From assembly GCA_964394335.1 (NCBI GenBank), contig CAYMVZ010000123.1:1-5976 (forward strand): a DNA stretch of 5,976 bases, read 5' to 3'. This DNA is from CAJXCL01 sp964394335. GTDB taxonomy: Bacteria > Nitrospinota > Nitrospinia > CAJXCL01. This document shows positions 1 to 4,635 of this stretch, one piece after another; within the stretch, counting starts at the first letter, position 1, and each line of letters starts with the position of its first letter. The position numbers and the translations under genes are program-made. The notes beneath the pieces were generated by a model, which saw only the letters and a list, made by a program, of their open reading frames with translations, did not search any database and was not told the origin of the DNA.

Positions 1-50
1 TTTCCCCTACACTTTGCGTCGAAAAAAATTGATAAAGTCGTTTTAGATAC

Positions 51-69
51 CCCGATGCTCTGCATCGGG
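51..69 (-). terminator. Short perfect hairpin downstream of flaG, possible terminator
   Basis: CCCGATGC (51-58) and GCATCGGG (62-69) form a perfect 8-base-pair stem with a 3-base loop, 11 bases past the flaG stop codon on the minus strand. The stem is G+C rich and well placed to end the flaG transcript. No run of T follows on either strand, so it is not a classical intrinsic terminator. It could instead protect an RNA 3' end or be another dispersed hairpin like those at 684-755. Confidence 0.4.
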
Positions 70-79
70 AAGTATGCCA

Positions 80-463
80 TTATGCTTCAATATTCTCTTC
101 CAAAGCTTTTGATACCATTTCTTTAATCTTTATCAACTCTTCCGGTGGAATTTGCCTGACAACTTCATTAGATTTTTTGTCTACAATTTGAATTACCAGA
201 TCGTCGCTTTTCGTTAGAGAGTATTTGATGCGATTATTGTTAACTTCAATAGAACCCGACGATTTTATAAAATCTTTACTTGCCTTATTTTGGGCATTTT
301 CAGATATCGAAACTACATCAATAATTTCTGTTGCGGAACCTTCTTTAGAGGCATTGCTTGATGGCTCAACTTTCGATGTTTTTGCCAGTTGCTCCCCAAT
401 GCCATAGGTTCCATTAAAATTTTGTTTCGGCATTGCATTGCTCATCTCAGAGACCGTATTCAT
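80..463 (-). CDS. flaG: FlaG family flagellar protein
   Basis: This is a 127-residue protein. Its C-terminal half carries the FlaG-family signature: a beta-rich stretch (about 78-94), then VDKKSNEVVRQIPPEELIK (94-112), matching the family pattern 'viD..t.EVIRQIPpEe'. A short amphipathic helix ends the protein. The first 70 residues are Ser/Asn/Lys-rich, low in hydrophobics and probably disordered, as is usual for the family. There is no signal peptide or membrane segment. FlaG proteins are small flagellar proteins usually encoded beside flagellin (fliC) or the cap gene fliD and linked to filament length; the exact biochemical role is poorly defined. The ATG at 463 is chosen over Met7 and Met11 because a strong Shine-Dalgarno sequence lies 7 bases upstream. 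Its own sigma-28 promoter (508-534) and a terminator-like hairpin upstream (545-596) separate it from the efflux operon. A partner such as fliD may lie beyond base 1. The family call is firm; the precise role is not. Confidence 0.88.
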   Translation of the reverse strand: MNTVSEMSNAMPKQNFNGTYGIGEQLAKTSKVEPSSNASKEGSATEIIDVVSISENAQNKASKDFIKSSGSIEVNNNRIKYSLTKSDDLVIQIVDKKSNEVVRQIPPEELIKIKEMVSKALEENIEA

Positions 464-470
464 ATTTTGT

Positions 471-479
471 TCCTCCTTT
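471..479 (-). promoter_or_regulatory. Strong ribosome binding site of flaG
   Basis: On the minus strand AAAGGAGGA lies 7 bases before the ATG at 463. It is the best Shine-Dalgarno match in the window and fixes the flaG start. It suggests high translation, as expected for an abundant late flagellar protein. Confidence 0.85.
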
Positions 480-507
480 CATTAATTATATTTTTGTCCC
501 ACTTCTC

Positions 508-534
508 TTATCGGAACTTAAGGAAGGAACTTTA
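508..534 (-). promoter_or_regulatory. Sigma-28 (FliA) promoter for flaG
   Basis: Reading the minus strand, TAAAGTTC (534-527), an 11-base spacer (526-516) and TCCGATAA (515-508) match the known sigma-28 consensus TAAAGTTT-N11-GCCGATAA at 14 of 16 positions with exact spacing. Transcription would start near base 501, giving a leader of about 38 bases before the flaG ATG. Sigma-28 drives late flagellar genes (flagellin, cap, flaG) after hook completion, so location and gene content agree. Confidence 0.85.
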
Positions 535-544
535 GCCTGAAATG

Positions 545-596
545 AAAAAAAAGATTACAGTGAATCTCCCCGTGGGGAAGTATGGGGAGATTCACT
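545..596 (-). terminator. Intrinsic terminator-like hairpin of the efflux operon
   Basis: AGTGAATCTCCCC (559-571) and GGGGAGATTCACT (584-596) form a perfect 13-base-pair stem with a 12-base loop. On the minus strand a run of eight T (545-552) follows, separated from the stem by six bases. This is the right orientation to end transcripts from the ABC ATPase gene just before the flaG promoter. The six-base offset of the T-run is longer than ideal, so efficiency is uncertain. There is no T-run on the plus-strand side. Confidence 0.65.
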
Positions 597-680
597 TGAT
601 GTATAGGAATTTCAATGATTATTAAAAAACAAAGAAACCTGGCTCTCAATACCATGTCACTATTGGCTATGCCCTGCTTT

Positions 681-758
681 GTTATTCCCGAGAGTTCCTA
701 TCGGGAATCCAGAATCAAAACTCGTCCTGGATTCCCGCTGAAGGCATGCGGGAATGAC
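681..758. repeat. Compound inverted repeat, REP/MITE-like, with two adjacent hairpins
   Basis: Two perfect 8-base-pair hairpins sit side by side: ATTCCCGA (684-691) with TCGGGAAT (701-708), and ATTCCCGC (731-738) with GCGGGAAT (748-755), each with a 9-base loop. The inner arms CGGGAATCCAG (702-712) and CTGGATTCCCG (727-737) are also perfect 11-base complements. The outer arms GTTATTCCCG (681-690) and CGGGAATGAC (749-758) match at 9 of 10. The whole 78 bases is thus an imperfect palindrome that can fold in at least two ways. A further diverged half-unit (CGGGAAT at 772-778) follows. The design matches short non-coding dispersed repeats; no transposase is nearby. Confidence 0.75.
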
Positions 759-792
759 ATGCCGGGATGTTCGGGAATGGCAGTGCGGAAGT

Positions 793-818
793 GTCATTTC
801 AAGCGAAACGAGAAATCT
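793..818. repeat. Second small dispersed repeat abutting the ATPase stop codon
   Basis: The unit GTCATTTCAAGCGAAACGAG (793-812) followed by AAATCT (813-818) has ATTTC/GAAAT arms (796-800 and 812-816). It resembles the 'GTCATTTCGAGCGAAGCGAGAAATCT' type of repeat found scattered in many bacterial genomes (recollection, not searched). It runs into the TAG stop codon of the ABC ATPase gene (817-819, minus strand), so the repeat may have set the present end of that gene. Confidence 0.5.
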
Positions 819-1524
819 AACTTGTAATTTGAGATTTGATATATGGGGTTTCAGAAGAGGTGTCCTCAGTTATCAACCCATCTCTCATACGTATAATACG
901 CTTAGCATGATTTGCCGCGTTTTGATCATGAGTTATCAGGACAATTGTTTTACCTGTCTGATGTAGTTGATCAAAGGTTGACAGGATCTCCTTTCCGGAA
1001 TTACTGTCTAAATTTCCGGTCGGTTCGTCAGCTAATAACACAGAAGGTTCGCAAATAAGCGCCCTGGCAATGGCAACTCTCTGTTGTTCTCCTCCTGAAA
1101 GCTCGCCCGGATTATGGGTTAACCTGTCTTCCAAACCTACCAGCTTCAGCATTTTTTCAGCTCTTTCTCCTGCATCAGGCGGGTATTTGTTTCGATAAAT
1201 TAAGGGCAGCATAACATTGTTGATGGCGTTTACTCCGGACAACAGGTTGTATGCCTGGAAGATGAAGCCTATTTTACGATTACGTATTGCTGATAAACGG
1301 CTGTCATTAAGTCCGCTGATTTCATCGTTGTCCAGGAAATAAGTTCCGCTTGTTGGAGTATCAAGACACCCTATAATGTTCATCAAAGTGCTTTTTCCGG
1401 CGCCGGACGGTGCCATAATGGAAACATATTCCCCTTTTTTGATGGATAATGAAACCCCTTTAAGTACCTTAACCTTTAACTTACCCCTGTTATAAACTTT
1501 GGTAATATCTTTCAGTTGAATCAC
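817..1524 (-). CDS. ABC transporter ATP-binding protein, LolD/MacB type
   Basis: This 235-residue cytoplasmic ATPase is full length for the LolD/MacB/FtsE-like class (about 220-240). The motifs in order are Walker A APSGAGKST (38-46), Q-loop Gln90 in FIFQAYNLL, signature LSGGEQQRVAIARAL (142-156), Walker B VLLADE (162-167) with catalytic Glu167, D-loop TGNLD (169-173) and H-loop His199 in LITHD. All needed residues are present; the first Walker A glycine is Ala. It should power an FtsX/MacB-type permease with the adaptor encoded just upstream, exporting a substrate such as a lipid, peptide or drug; the substrate cannot be told. The start is GTG at 1524, directly touching the TAA of the adaptor gene with no gap, which implies translational coupling; a weak GGA lies about 13 bases upstream. 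No permease gene follows, which is odd because the usual order is adaptor, ATPase, permease. It is not a fused MacB, since the protein ends right after the ATPase domain. Confidence 0.92.
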   Translation of the reverse strand: MIQLKDITKVYNRGKLKVKVLKGVSLSIKKGEYVSIMAPSGAGKSTLMNIIGCLDTPTSGTYFLDNDEISGLNDSRLSAIRNRKIGFIFQAYNLLSGVNAINNVMLPLIYRNKYPPDAGERAEKMLKLVGLEDRLTHNPGELSGGEQQRVAIARALICEPSVLLADEPTGNLDSNSGKEILSTFDQLHQTGKTIVLITHDQNAANHAKRIIRMRDGLITEDTSSETPYIKSQITS

Positions 1525-2991
1525 TTATTTTTTTCCGGATGAAATATGGGAGTGATCAAATCCTGAAGAATCCTTGCTGGCAATGATTACCACATCCCCT
1601 AATTTTAGTCCTTCCCTGATTTCAATATACCCTTCGTCTCTCCAGCCAATCTTTACGTCTTTTTTTAAAGATGAATTTCTTTTTGGTGGATTTCCTGCGC
1701 TGATATTTTTTACAAGAACAAAACTGTTTTTTCCTTTTCTTTTTACAGCGCCTTTTGGAACAGCAAGAACCCCTTTTCGCTCTCCGATAACAACTGTAAC
1801 GCTGGTTGTCATCTCAGGTCGCAGTCTCTTCATGTCTGAATCAGGAATATCAATTATTACCTCATAATTAACTACATTTTCTTGAATCACAGCTTTAGGA
1901 TAGATATCTTTAACAGTGCCTTTGAATGTTTCAGCGGGAAAGGTATCCACAGTGAAGAGGGCCTTCTGTTCTGTCTTTACATATCCAATATCTGTTTCAT
2001 CCACAAAGGCATTAATCTGAAGCCTGTCCATATCAATGATGTTCACAAAAGTCGGTGAGTTTAGCCCTGACGCCACAGTTTCTCCTTCCTGAGTGGAGAT
2101 GGAAGCTATGATGCCTGAAATAGGAGACTTAATGGTAGCGTAAGAAAGATCTATTTCTATTTCTTTAAGGCCGGCTTGAGCTTGTGCTACTTTTGCCTCA
2201 GCAAGCTTCAAGTCATTTGTAAACTTCGTTTTAATGTATTGAAGATCTGTTTTTAATTCTTTCAAGTTAGCCTCAGCCTGCGCTACTTTTGCCCCTGCAA
2301 GGTTCAGGTTACTTTTAAATTTAGTTTCCGTATAAACGAGGCTCTGCTGGTTTGAGCGAAGTTCCGCTTTGAGGACCTTGAGTTCTTTTAAGGACGAGTC
2401 ATATTTCTCCGGAGAAACAATCCCTTTTTTTAGAAGTGACTCATCTCGTTTAAAATTATCTTCAGCCAGTTTAAGTTTAAAGGTTACAGCATCAACTTCA
2501 GCCTGTAATTTTTTTATCTCCTCTGGGGTTTCGTTTTTAATAGCCTCGAGTTTTGCTTTTTCCGCATTCATATTAGCCTTTGCCTGTGCTACTTTTGCCT
2601 GAGATTTTATAATTTCTTTAGGAGTTTCCTTCTCAATGGCAATGAGCCTTGCTTTTTCTCCGTTTAAAATAGCTTGTGCCTGATCCACCTTTGCTCTCAG
2701 GTCATCATCTTCCACAGTGGCAATCACTTCTTCTTTTTTTACATGATCTCCCACTTTAACAAATAAGCGCTCTACCTTGCCCGATACTCGAGCACCTACT
2801 TTCACTTCCGCCCCTACCATAGGTTTCACGGTTCCTGTCGCCAGGATGGTTTTTTTCATATTTTTTTTTCCAACAACAGCGGTTTTAGAGAAAGAACCGG
2901 GTTTATGGTTTTTCCCAAAATACTTAAAACCGGTTATACCTGAACCGGCTAAGATTAAAACCAGTGTTAAATAAAAAAGAAATTTTCTCAT
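1525..2991 (-). CDS. MacA/HlyD-type periplasmic adaptor (membrane fusion protein) with elongated hairpin
   Basis: This is a 488-residue inner-membrane-anchored periplasmic adaptor that would link an ABC exporter to a TolC-like outer-membrane channel. An N-terminal hydrophobic segment (about 3-20) has no lipobox cysteine, so it is an anchor. Next come the first half of the barrel-sandwich (biotinyl-lipoyl-like) domain (about 50-98, with VSGKVERLFVKVGDHV), a long Ala/Lys/Glu-rich coiled-coil hairpin (about 99-284), the second half-motif (IKSPISGIIASI), a beta-barrel (about 324-365) and a membrane-proximal domain (about 408-470). The hairpin tip has R182, L186 and S193, the spacing of the RLS motif AcrA uses to contact TolC. 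The protein is about 100 residues longer than usual MacA (about 370-400), mainly through 32-residue duplications in both hairpin arms. The start is ATG 2991, which opens the typical MRKFLF... anchor; an in-frame GTG at 3009 would add six residues. Neither has a clear Shine-Dalgarno sequence. It is first in an operon with the ATPase gene. HlyD-like adaptors of other systems are the alternative call. Confidence 0.88.
   Translation of the reverse strand: MRKFLFYLTLVLILAGSGITGFKYFGKNHKPGSFSKTAVVGKKNMKKTILATGTVKPMVGAEVKVGARVSGKVERLFVKVGDHVKKEEVIATVEDDDLRAKVDQAQAILNGEKARLIAIEKETPKEIIKSQAKVAQAKANMNAEKAKLEAIKNETPEEIKKLQAEVDAVTFKLKLAEDNFKRDESLLKKGIVSPEKYDSSLKELKVLKAELRSNQQSLVYTETKFKSNLNLAGAKVAQAEANLKELKTDLQYIKTKFTNDLKLAEAKVAQAQAGLKEIEIDLSYATIKSPISGIIASISTQEGETVASGLNSPTFVNIIDMDRLQINAFVDETDIGYVKTEQKALFTVDTFPAETFKGTVKDIYPKAVIQENVVNYEVIIDIPDSDMKRLRPEMTTSVTVVIGERKGVLAVPKGAVKRKGKNSFVLVKNISAGNPPKRNSSLKKDVKIGWRDEGYIEIREGLKLGDVVIIASKDSSGFDHSHISSGKK
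2149..2340 (-). repeat. Two 96-base in-frame repeats coding the ascending hairpin arm of the adaptor
   Basis: Residues 218-249 and 250-281 of the adaptor (counted from ATG 2991) are two consecutive 32-residue units. They share L-x-Y-x-x-TKF-x-x-(N/D)-L-x-LA-x-AKVAQA-x-A-x-LKE. The DNA is also visibly alike, for example the recurring GCTACTTTTGCC on the plus strand. A third, partial unit begins LSYATIKSP, leading back into the lipoyl-like domain. Confidence 0.8.
2497..2688 (-). repeat. Two 96-base in-frame repeats coding the descending hairpin arm of the adaptor
   Basis: Residues 102-133 and 134-165 (from ATG 2991) are consecutive 32-residue units. Both follow V-x-QA-x-A-x-x-x-x-EKA-x-L-x-AI-x-x-ETP-x-EI-x-K-x-QA. 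This tandem duplication has the same length as the one in the opposite arm (2149-2340). Confidence 0.8.
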
Positions 2992-3016
2992 TGTTGTTAA
3001 TGTTATCACATAAAAA

Positions 3017-3045
3017 ATTATCAGTCATCCACTAACAATTAGCAA
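3017..3045 (-). promoter_or_regulatory. Candidate sigma-70-type promoter for the adaptor-ATPase operon
   Basis: On the minus strand TTGCTA (3045-3040), a 17-base spacer and GATAAT (3022-3017) match the -35 and -10 consensus at 4/6 and 5/6. Transcription would start near 3010, just upstream of the GTG at 3009 and about 19 bases before the ATG at 2991, which favours the ATG. A competing pair, TTGAGA (3076-3071) with TCAAAT (3053-3048), also has a 17-base spacer. The gap is A+T rich, so chance matches are likely. Confidence 0.3.
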
Positions 3046-3103
3046 TTATTTGACAAGTTGAACTGTAAGTTCTCAATAAGTAGAGGTAAGCCTGGGTCCC
3101 TAT

Positions 3104-3135
3104 CTTTGTCATTACCGATAGGAACACTCGGGAAT
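3104..3135. repeat. Second copy of the small hairpin repeat, in the adaptor-yebC divergent gap
   Basis: CTTTGTCATTACCGA (3104-3118) and TCGGGAAT (3128-3135) enclose a 9-base loop. The left flank and arm match CTTTGTTATTCCCGA at 677-691 in the same orientation at 13 of 15. The loop TAGGAACAC is nearly the reverse complement of the loop GAGTTCCTA at 692-700. It is a non-coding dispersed repeat of the same family as 681-758. Confidence 0.65.
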
Positions 3136-3196
3136 CACAGGAAGTGAGATCTCCTCAACTTTTTGAGATGTTGCGGTGAACTCTGTTTTTTTACTC

Positions 3197-3224
3197 TTTA
3201 CTTTCACAAGCCGTTTACTATAAT
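3197..3224 (+). promoter_or_regulatory. Sigma-70-type promoter for yebC and probably the ruv cluster
   Basis: A perfect TATAAT (3219-3224) lies 16 bases after TTTACT (3197-3202, 4/6 to TTGACA). Transcription would start near 3231, giving a leader of about 33 bases that contains the yebC ribosome site. This is the best vegetative promoter in the window. It could serve the whole yebC-ruvCAB run, as I see no terminator between these genes. Confidence 0.6.
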
Positions 3225-3249
3225 AAATCTAAAAGGTCAAAGAATTATT

Positions 3250-3255
3250 AAGGAG
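3250..3255 (+). promoter_or_regulatory. Ribosome binding site of yebC
   Basis: AAGGAG sits 8 bases before the ATG at 3264, an ideal placement. It confirms this start, which also gives the canonical MSGHSKW N-terminus. Confidence 0.85.
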
Positions 3256-3263
3256 AATGTATT

Positions 3264-4010
3264 ATGTCCGGCCATTCGAAATGGTCAAGTATTAAGCATA
3301 AAAAAGCGGCAGTTGACGCAAAACGGGGAAAGATTTTTACAAGAATTACAAAAGAAATAACTGTAGCAGCCCGTACCGGCGGAGGCGATCCGGCCTCCAA
3401 CTCTCGTTTACGAACCGCTGTTCAATCCGCAAAATCAGTAAACATGCCCCAGGATAATATTCAGCGGGCTATTAAAAAAGGAACAGGAGAACTTCCGGGA
3501 GTCCACTATGAGGAGCATACTTATGAAGGATATGGCGCTGCCGGTGTCGCTATTATGGCGGATGTGCTGACAGACAATAAAAACCGGACGGTAGCAGAAT
3601 TAAGGAAGATTTTTTCCAAAAACAACGGGAATATGGCGGAATCGGGATGTGTGAACTGGATGTTTCATAAAAAAGGATTGATCTTGGTGGATTCTGATAA
3701 AGTGGATGAGGAAAAACTTATGTCAATTGTCATTGACGCTGGCGCGGAAGATATTAAAACCGAGGAAAAGATGTTTGAAATTGTGACTGAGGCAGAAGAT
3801 TTTGAAAATGTAAAAAATGTTCTTGTAAAAAACAAAATTGAATTCAGCATGGCTGAAATTACCATGATTCCAGAGACCACTCTTAAGGTAGAAGGGAAAG
3901 ACGCTCAGCAGGTGATAAAGCTAATGGAAGAACTGGATGACCATGATGATATCCAGAAAACATACGCTAATTTTGACGTCTCTGAAAAAGACCTTGCGAA
4001 GACCGAGTAA
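3264..4010 (+). CDS. yebC: YebC/PmpR/TACO1 family protein
   Basis: This 248-residue cytoplasmic protein is the family's normal length. Hallmarks run along the whole sequence: MSGHSKWSSIKHKK (1-14), KIFTRITKEI (23-32), GGDPASNSRLR (40-50), NMPQDNIQRAIKKGTG (60-75), YEGYGAAGVAIMADVLTDNKNRT (87-109), GNMAESGCVNWMFHKKG (122-138) and the C-terminal DDHDDIQKTYANFDV (225-239). The family has three alpha/beta domains with an acidic outer surface. Members have been described as DNA-binding transcriptional regulators (PmpR type) and, for some YebC proteins and mitochondrial TACO1, as ribosome-associated factors that relieve translation stalls. Which role applies here cannot be told. It leads the yebC-ruvC-ruvA-ruvB cluster, an order conserved in many bacteria; it has its own promoter and strong ribosome site, and 96 bases separate it from ruvC. 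Nothing is truncated or missing. The family assignment is nearly certain. Confidence 0.97.
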   Translation: MSGHSKWSSIKHKKAAVDAKRGKIFTRITKEITVAARTGGGDPASNSRLRTAVQSAKSVNMPQDNIQRAIKKGTGELPGVHYEEHTYEGYGAAGVAIMADVLTDNKNRTVAELRKIFSKNNGNMAESGCVNWMFHKKGLILVDSDKVDEEKLMSIVIDAGAEDIKTEEKMFEIVTEAEDFENVKNVLVKNKIEFSMAEITMIPETTLKVEGKDAQQVIKLMEELDDHDDIQKTYANFDVSEKDLAKTE

Positions 4011-4012
4011 TG

Positions 4013-4094
4013 CAGGGCTCAGGTGCCGGGGGTCGGTTATATATATGGTAAAAACTGTTGTAATGCTTTAGTTTTTCCTGAACCCTGAACCCTG
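4013..4094. repeat. Repeat-rich yebC-ruvC spacer with 7-base tandem repeat and long-range hairpin
   Basis: CCTGAAC is repeated in tandem about 2.6 times at 4077-4094. CAGGGCTCAGG (4013-4023) is complementary, at 10 of 11 positions, to either register of that repeat (4077-4087 or 4084-4094), so the spacer could fold into a stem around a loop of more than 50 bases ending 13 or more bases before the ruvC ATG. GGGGTCGG (4029-4036) recurs in the ruvA-ruvB spacer (5271-5278). The loop is too large, and a T-run is lacking, for a terminator. Confidence 0.6.
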
Positions 4095-4106
4095 TAAACT
4101 TTTAAT

Positions 4107-4631
4107 ATGCGTGTATTGGGAATAGATCCTGGAAGTATTATAACCGGCTATGGAATTGTCGAAAAAAACGGAAAAGACTTAAATACTATTAAGTGGGGAG
4201 CTATTCGCACAAAGCGCAATCAATCCTTCCCTGAAAAGTTAAAAAAAATCTACGACGATCTGAGTGAAATTATCAAAGATTACGAGCCTTCCGTAGCAGC
4301 TATTGAAAATATTTTCTTTGCGCAAAACGCGAAAAGTGCGTTAAAGCTGGGGCAGGTGAGGGGGGCAACCATTCTCGCGTCAATAAATTCCGGCCTGAAA
4401 ACCGCTGAGTATACACCTCTGGAAATTAAACAATCTATTACAGGCTATGGGAGGGCAGATAAAAACCAGGTACAGACCATGGTCGCAAAGCTGCTTTGTT
4501 TAAAAGAAATCCCAAAACCTTTTGATGCTTCAGACGCCCTGGCAGTCGCTATATGCCATTTGCATTCCGCTGTTTTTAAAAAAAAGTGTAGTAATTTACC
4601 GCAGAGTTCGCGGAGGTCGCGGAGAAGATAA
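4107..4631 (+). CDS. ruvC: Crossover junction endodeoxyribonuclease RuvC
   Basis: RuvC is the Holliday-junction resolvase: a homodimer that makes paired nicks in four-way junctions on the RuvAB-bound complex, leaving ligatable ends. The protein has 174 residues, against 173 in E. coli. The RNase H-like fold shows all four acidic catalytic residues: Asp7 in RVLGIDPGS, Glu67 in AAIENIFF, and Asp140 and Asp143 in FDASDALAVAI. FFAQNAKSALKLGQVRGA (70-87) and QSITGYGRADKNQVQTMV (109-126) are conserved family stretches. The ATG at 4107 gives the canonical MRVLGIDPG start, but no Shine-Dalgarno sequence is visible; the leader is A+T rich behind a repeat block, so initiation may be weak or depend on local folding. 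The last ten residues, PQSSRRSRRR, come from a 9-base DNA repeat and are strongly basic. The stop is 4 bases before ruvA, so the two genes are co-translated. Confidence 0.97.
   Translation: MRVLGIDPGSIITGYGIVEKNGKDLNTIKWGAIRTKRNQSFPEKLKKIYDDLSEIIKDYEPSVAAIENIFFAQNAKSALKLGQVRGATILASINSGLKTAEYTPLEIKQSITGYGRADKNQVQTMVAKLLCLKEIPKPFDASDALAVAICHLHSAVFKKKCSNLPQSSRRSRRR
4601..4627 (+). repeat. 9-base tandem repeat forming the ruvC 3' end and the ruvA ribosome site
   Basis: Three consecutive 9-base units, GCAGAGTTC, GCGGAGGTC and GCGGAGAAG, occupy 4601-4627. Read in the ruvC frame they give most of the tail QSSRRSRRR. The GGAG of the last unit (4621-4624) lies 11 bases before the ruvA ATG and is the only Shine-Dalgarno candidate there. 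It resembles 'CCGCAGAGG...CGCGGAGG' low-complexity repeats I recall from other genomes (not searched). Confidence 0.7.
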
Positions 4632-4635
4632 ACTC

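Larger units (their letters stand above)
464..816. other. 353-base intergenic region between flaG and the ABC ATPase gene
   Basis: This gap holds, from left to right, the flaG ribosome site, the sigma-28 promoter, the terminator hairpin (545-596), about 80 unremarkable A+T-rich bases (597-676), and a block of inverted repeats (677-816). I found no convincing protein on either strand. One minus-strand frame stays open across about 540-680, but its conceptual product has no start context and no likeness to an FtsX/MacB permease, so it is not called. Confidence 0.7.

Noticed and set aside
1..50. Second sigma-28-like promoter on the minus strand (TAAAACGA near 40-47)
   Set aside because: The -35 half is fair, but no CCGATAA-like -10 element is found at the proper distance.
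540..680. Remnant of the missing permease in the open minus-strand frame
   Set aside because: The conceptual product shows none of the FtsX/MacB C-terminal features (a membrane helix followed by a PA..A...P.EALR-like end), and the stretch contains the terminator hairpin.
681..758. CRISPR array
   Set aside because: The repeats are short palindromes of unequal spacing and orientation, with no constant-length spacers and no cas genes.
615..966. Two overlapping 70-codon plus-strand open frames (615-827 and 754-966)
   Set aside because: They run through the hairpin repeats and into the antisense of the ABC ATPase gene, lack ribosome sites, and their products look like translated repeat DNA.
3050..3079. 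Plus-strand promoter from the perfect TTGACA at 3050-3055
   Set aside because: No acceptable -10 lies 16-18 bases on (best is TCAATA/CAATAA), and it is about 190 bases from yebC, where the TATAAT at 3219 fits better.
3163..3360. 65-codon plus-strand open frame overlapping the yebC start
   Set aside because: It is out of frame with yebC, and its second half is shifted yebC coding sequence. The AAGGAG site and conserved MSGHSKW start belong to yebC.
4013..4094. Terminator between yebC and ruvC
   Set aside because: The pairing arms are more than 50 bases apart with one mismatch, and no T-run follows.
4522..4635. Longer RuvA start at 4522
   Set aside because: The extra 38 residues are the ruvC coding sequence read out of frame. 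RuvA proteins begin MI.RI.G, which is exactly what the ATG at 4636 gives.
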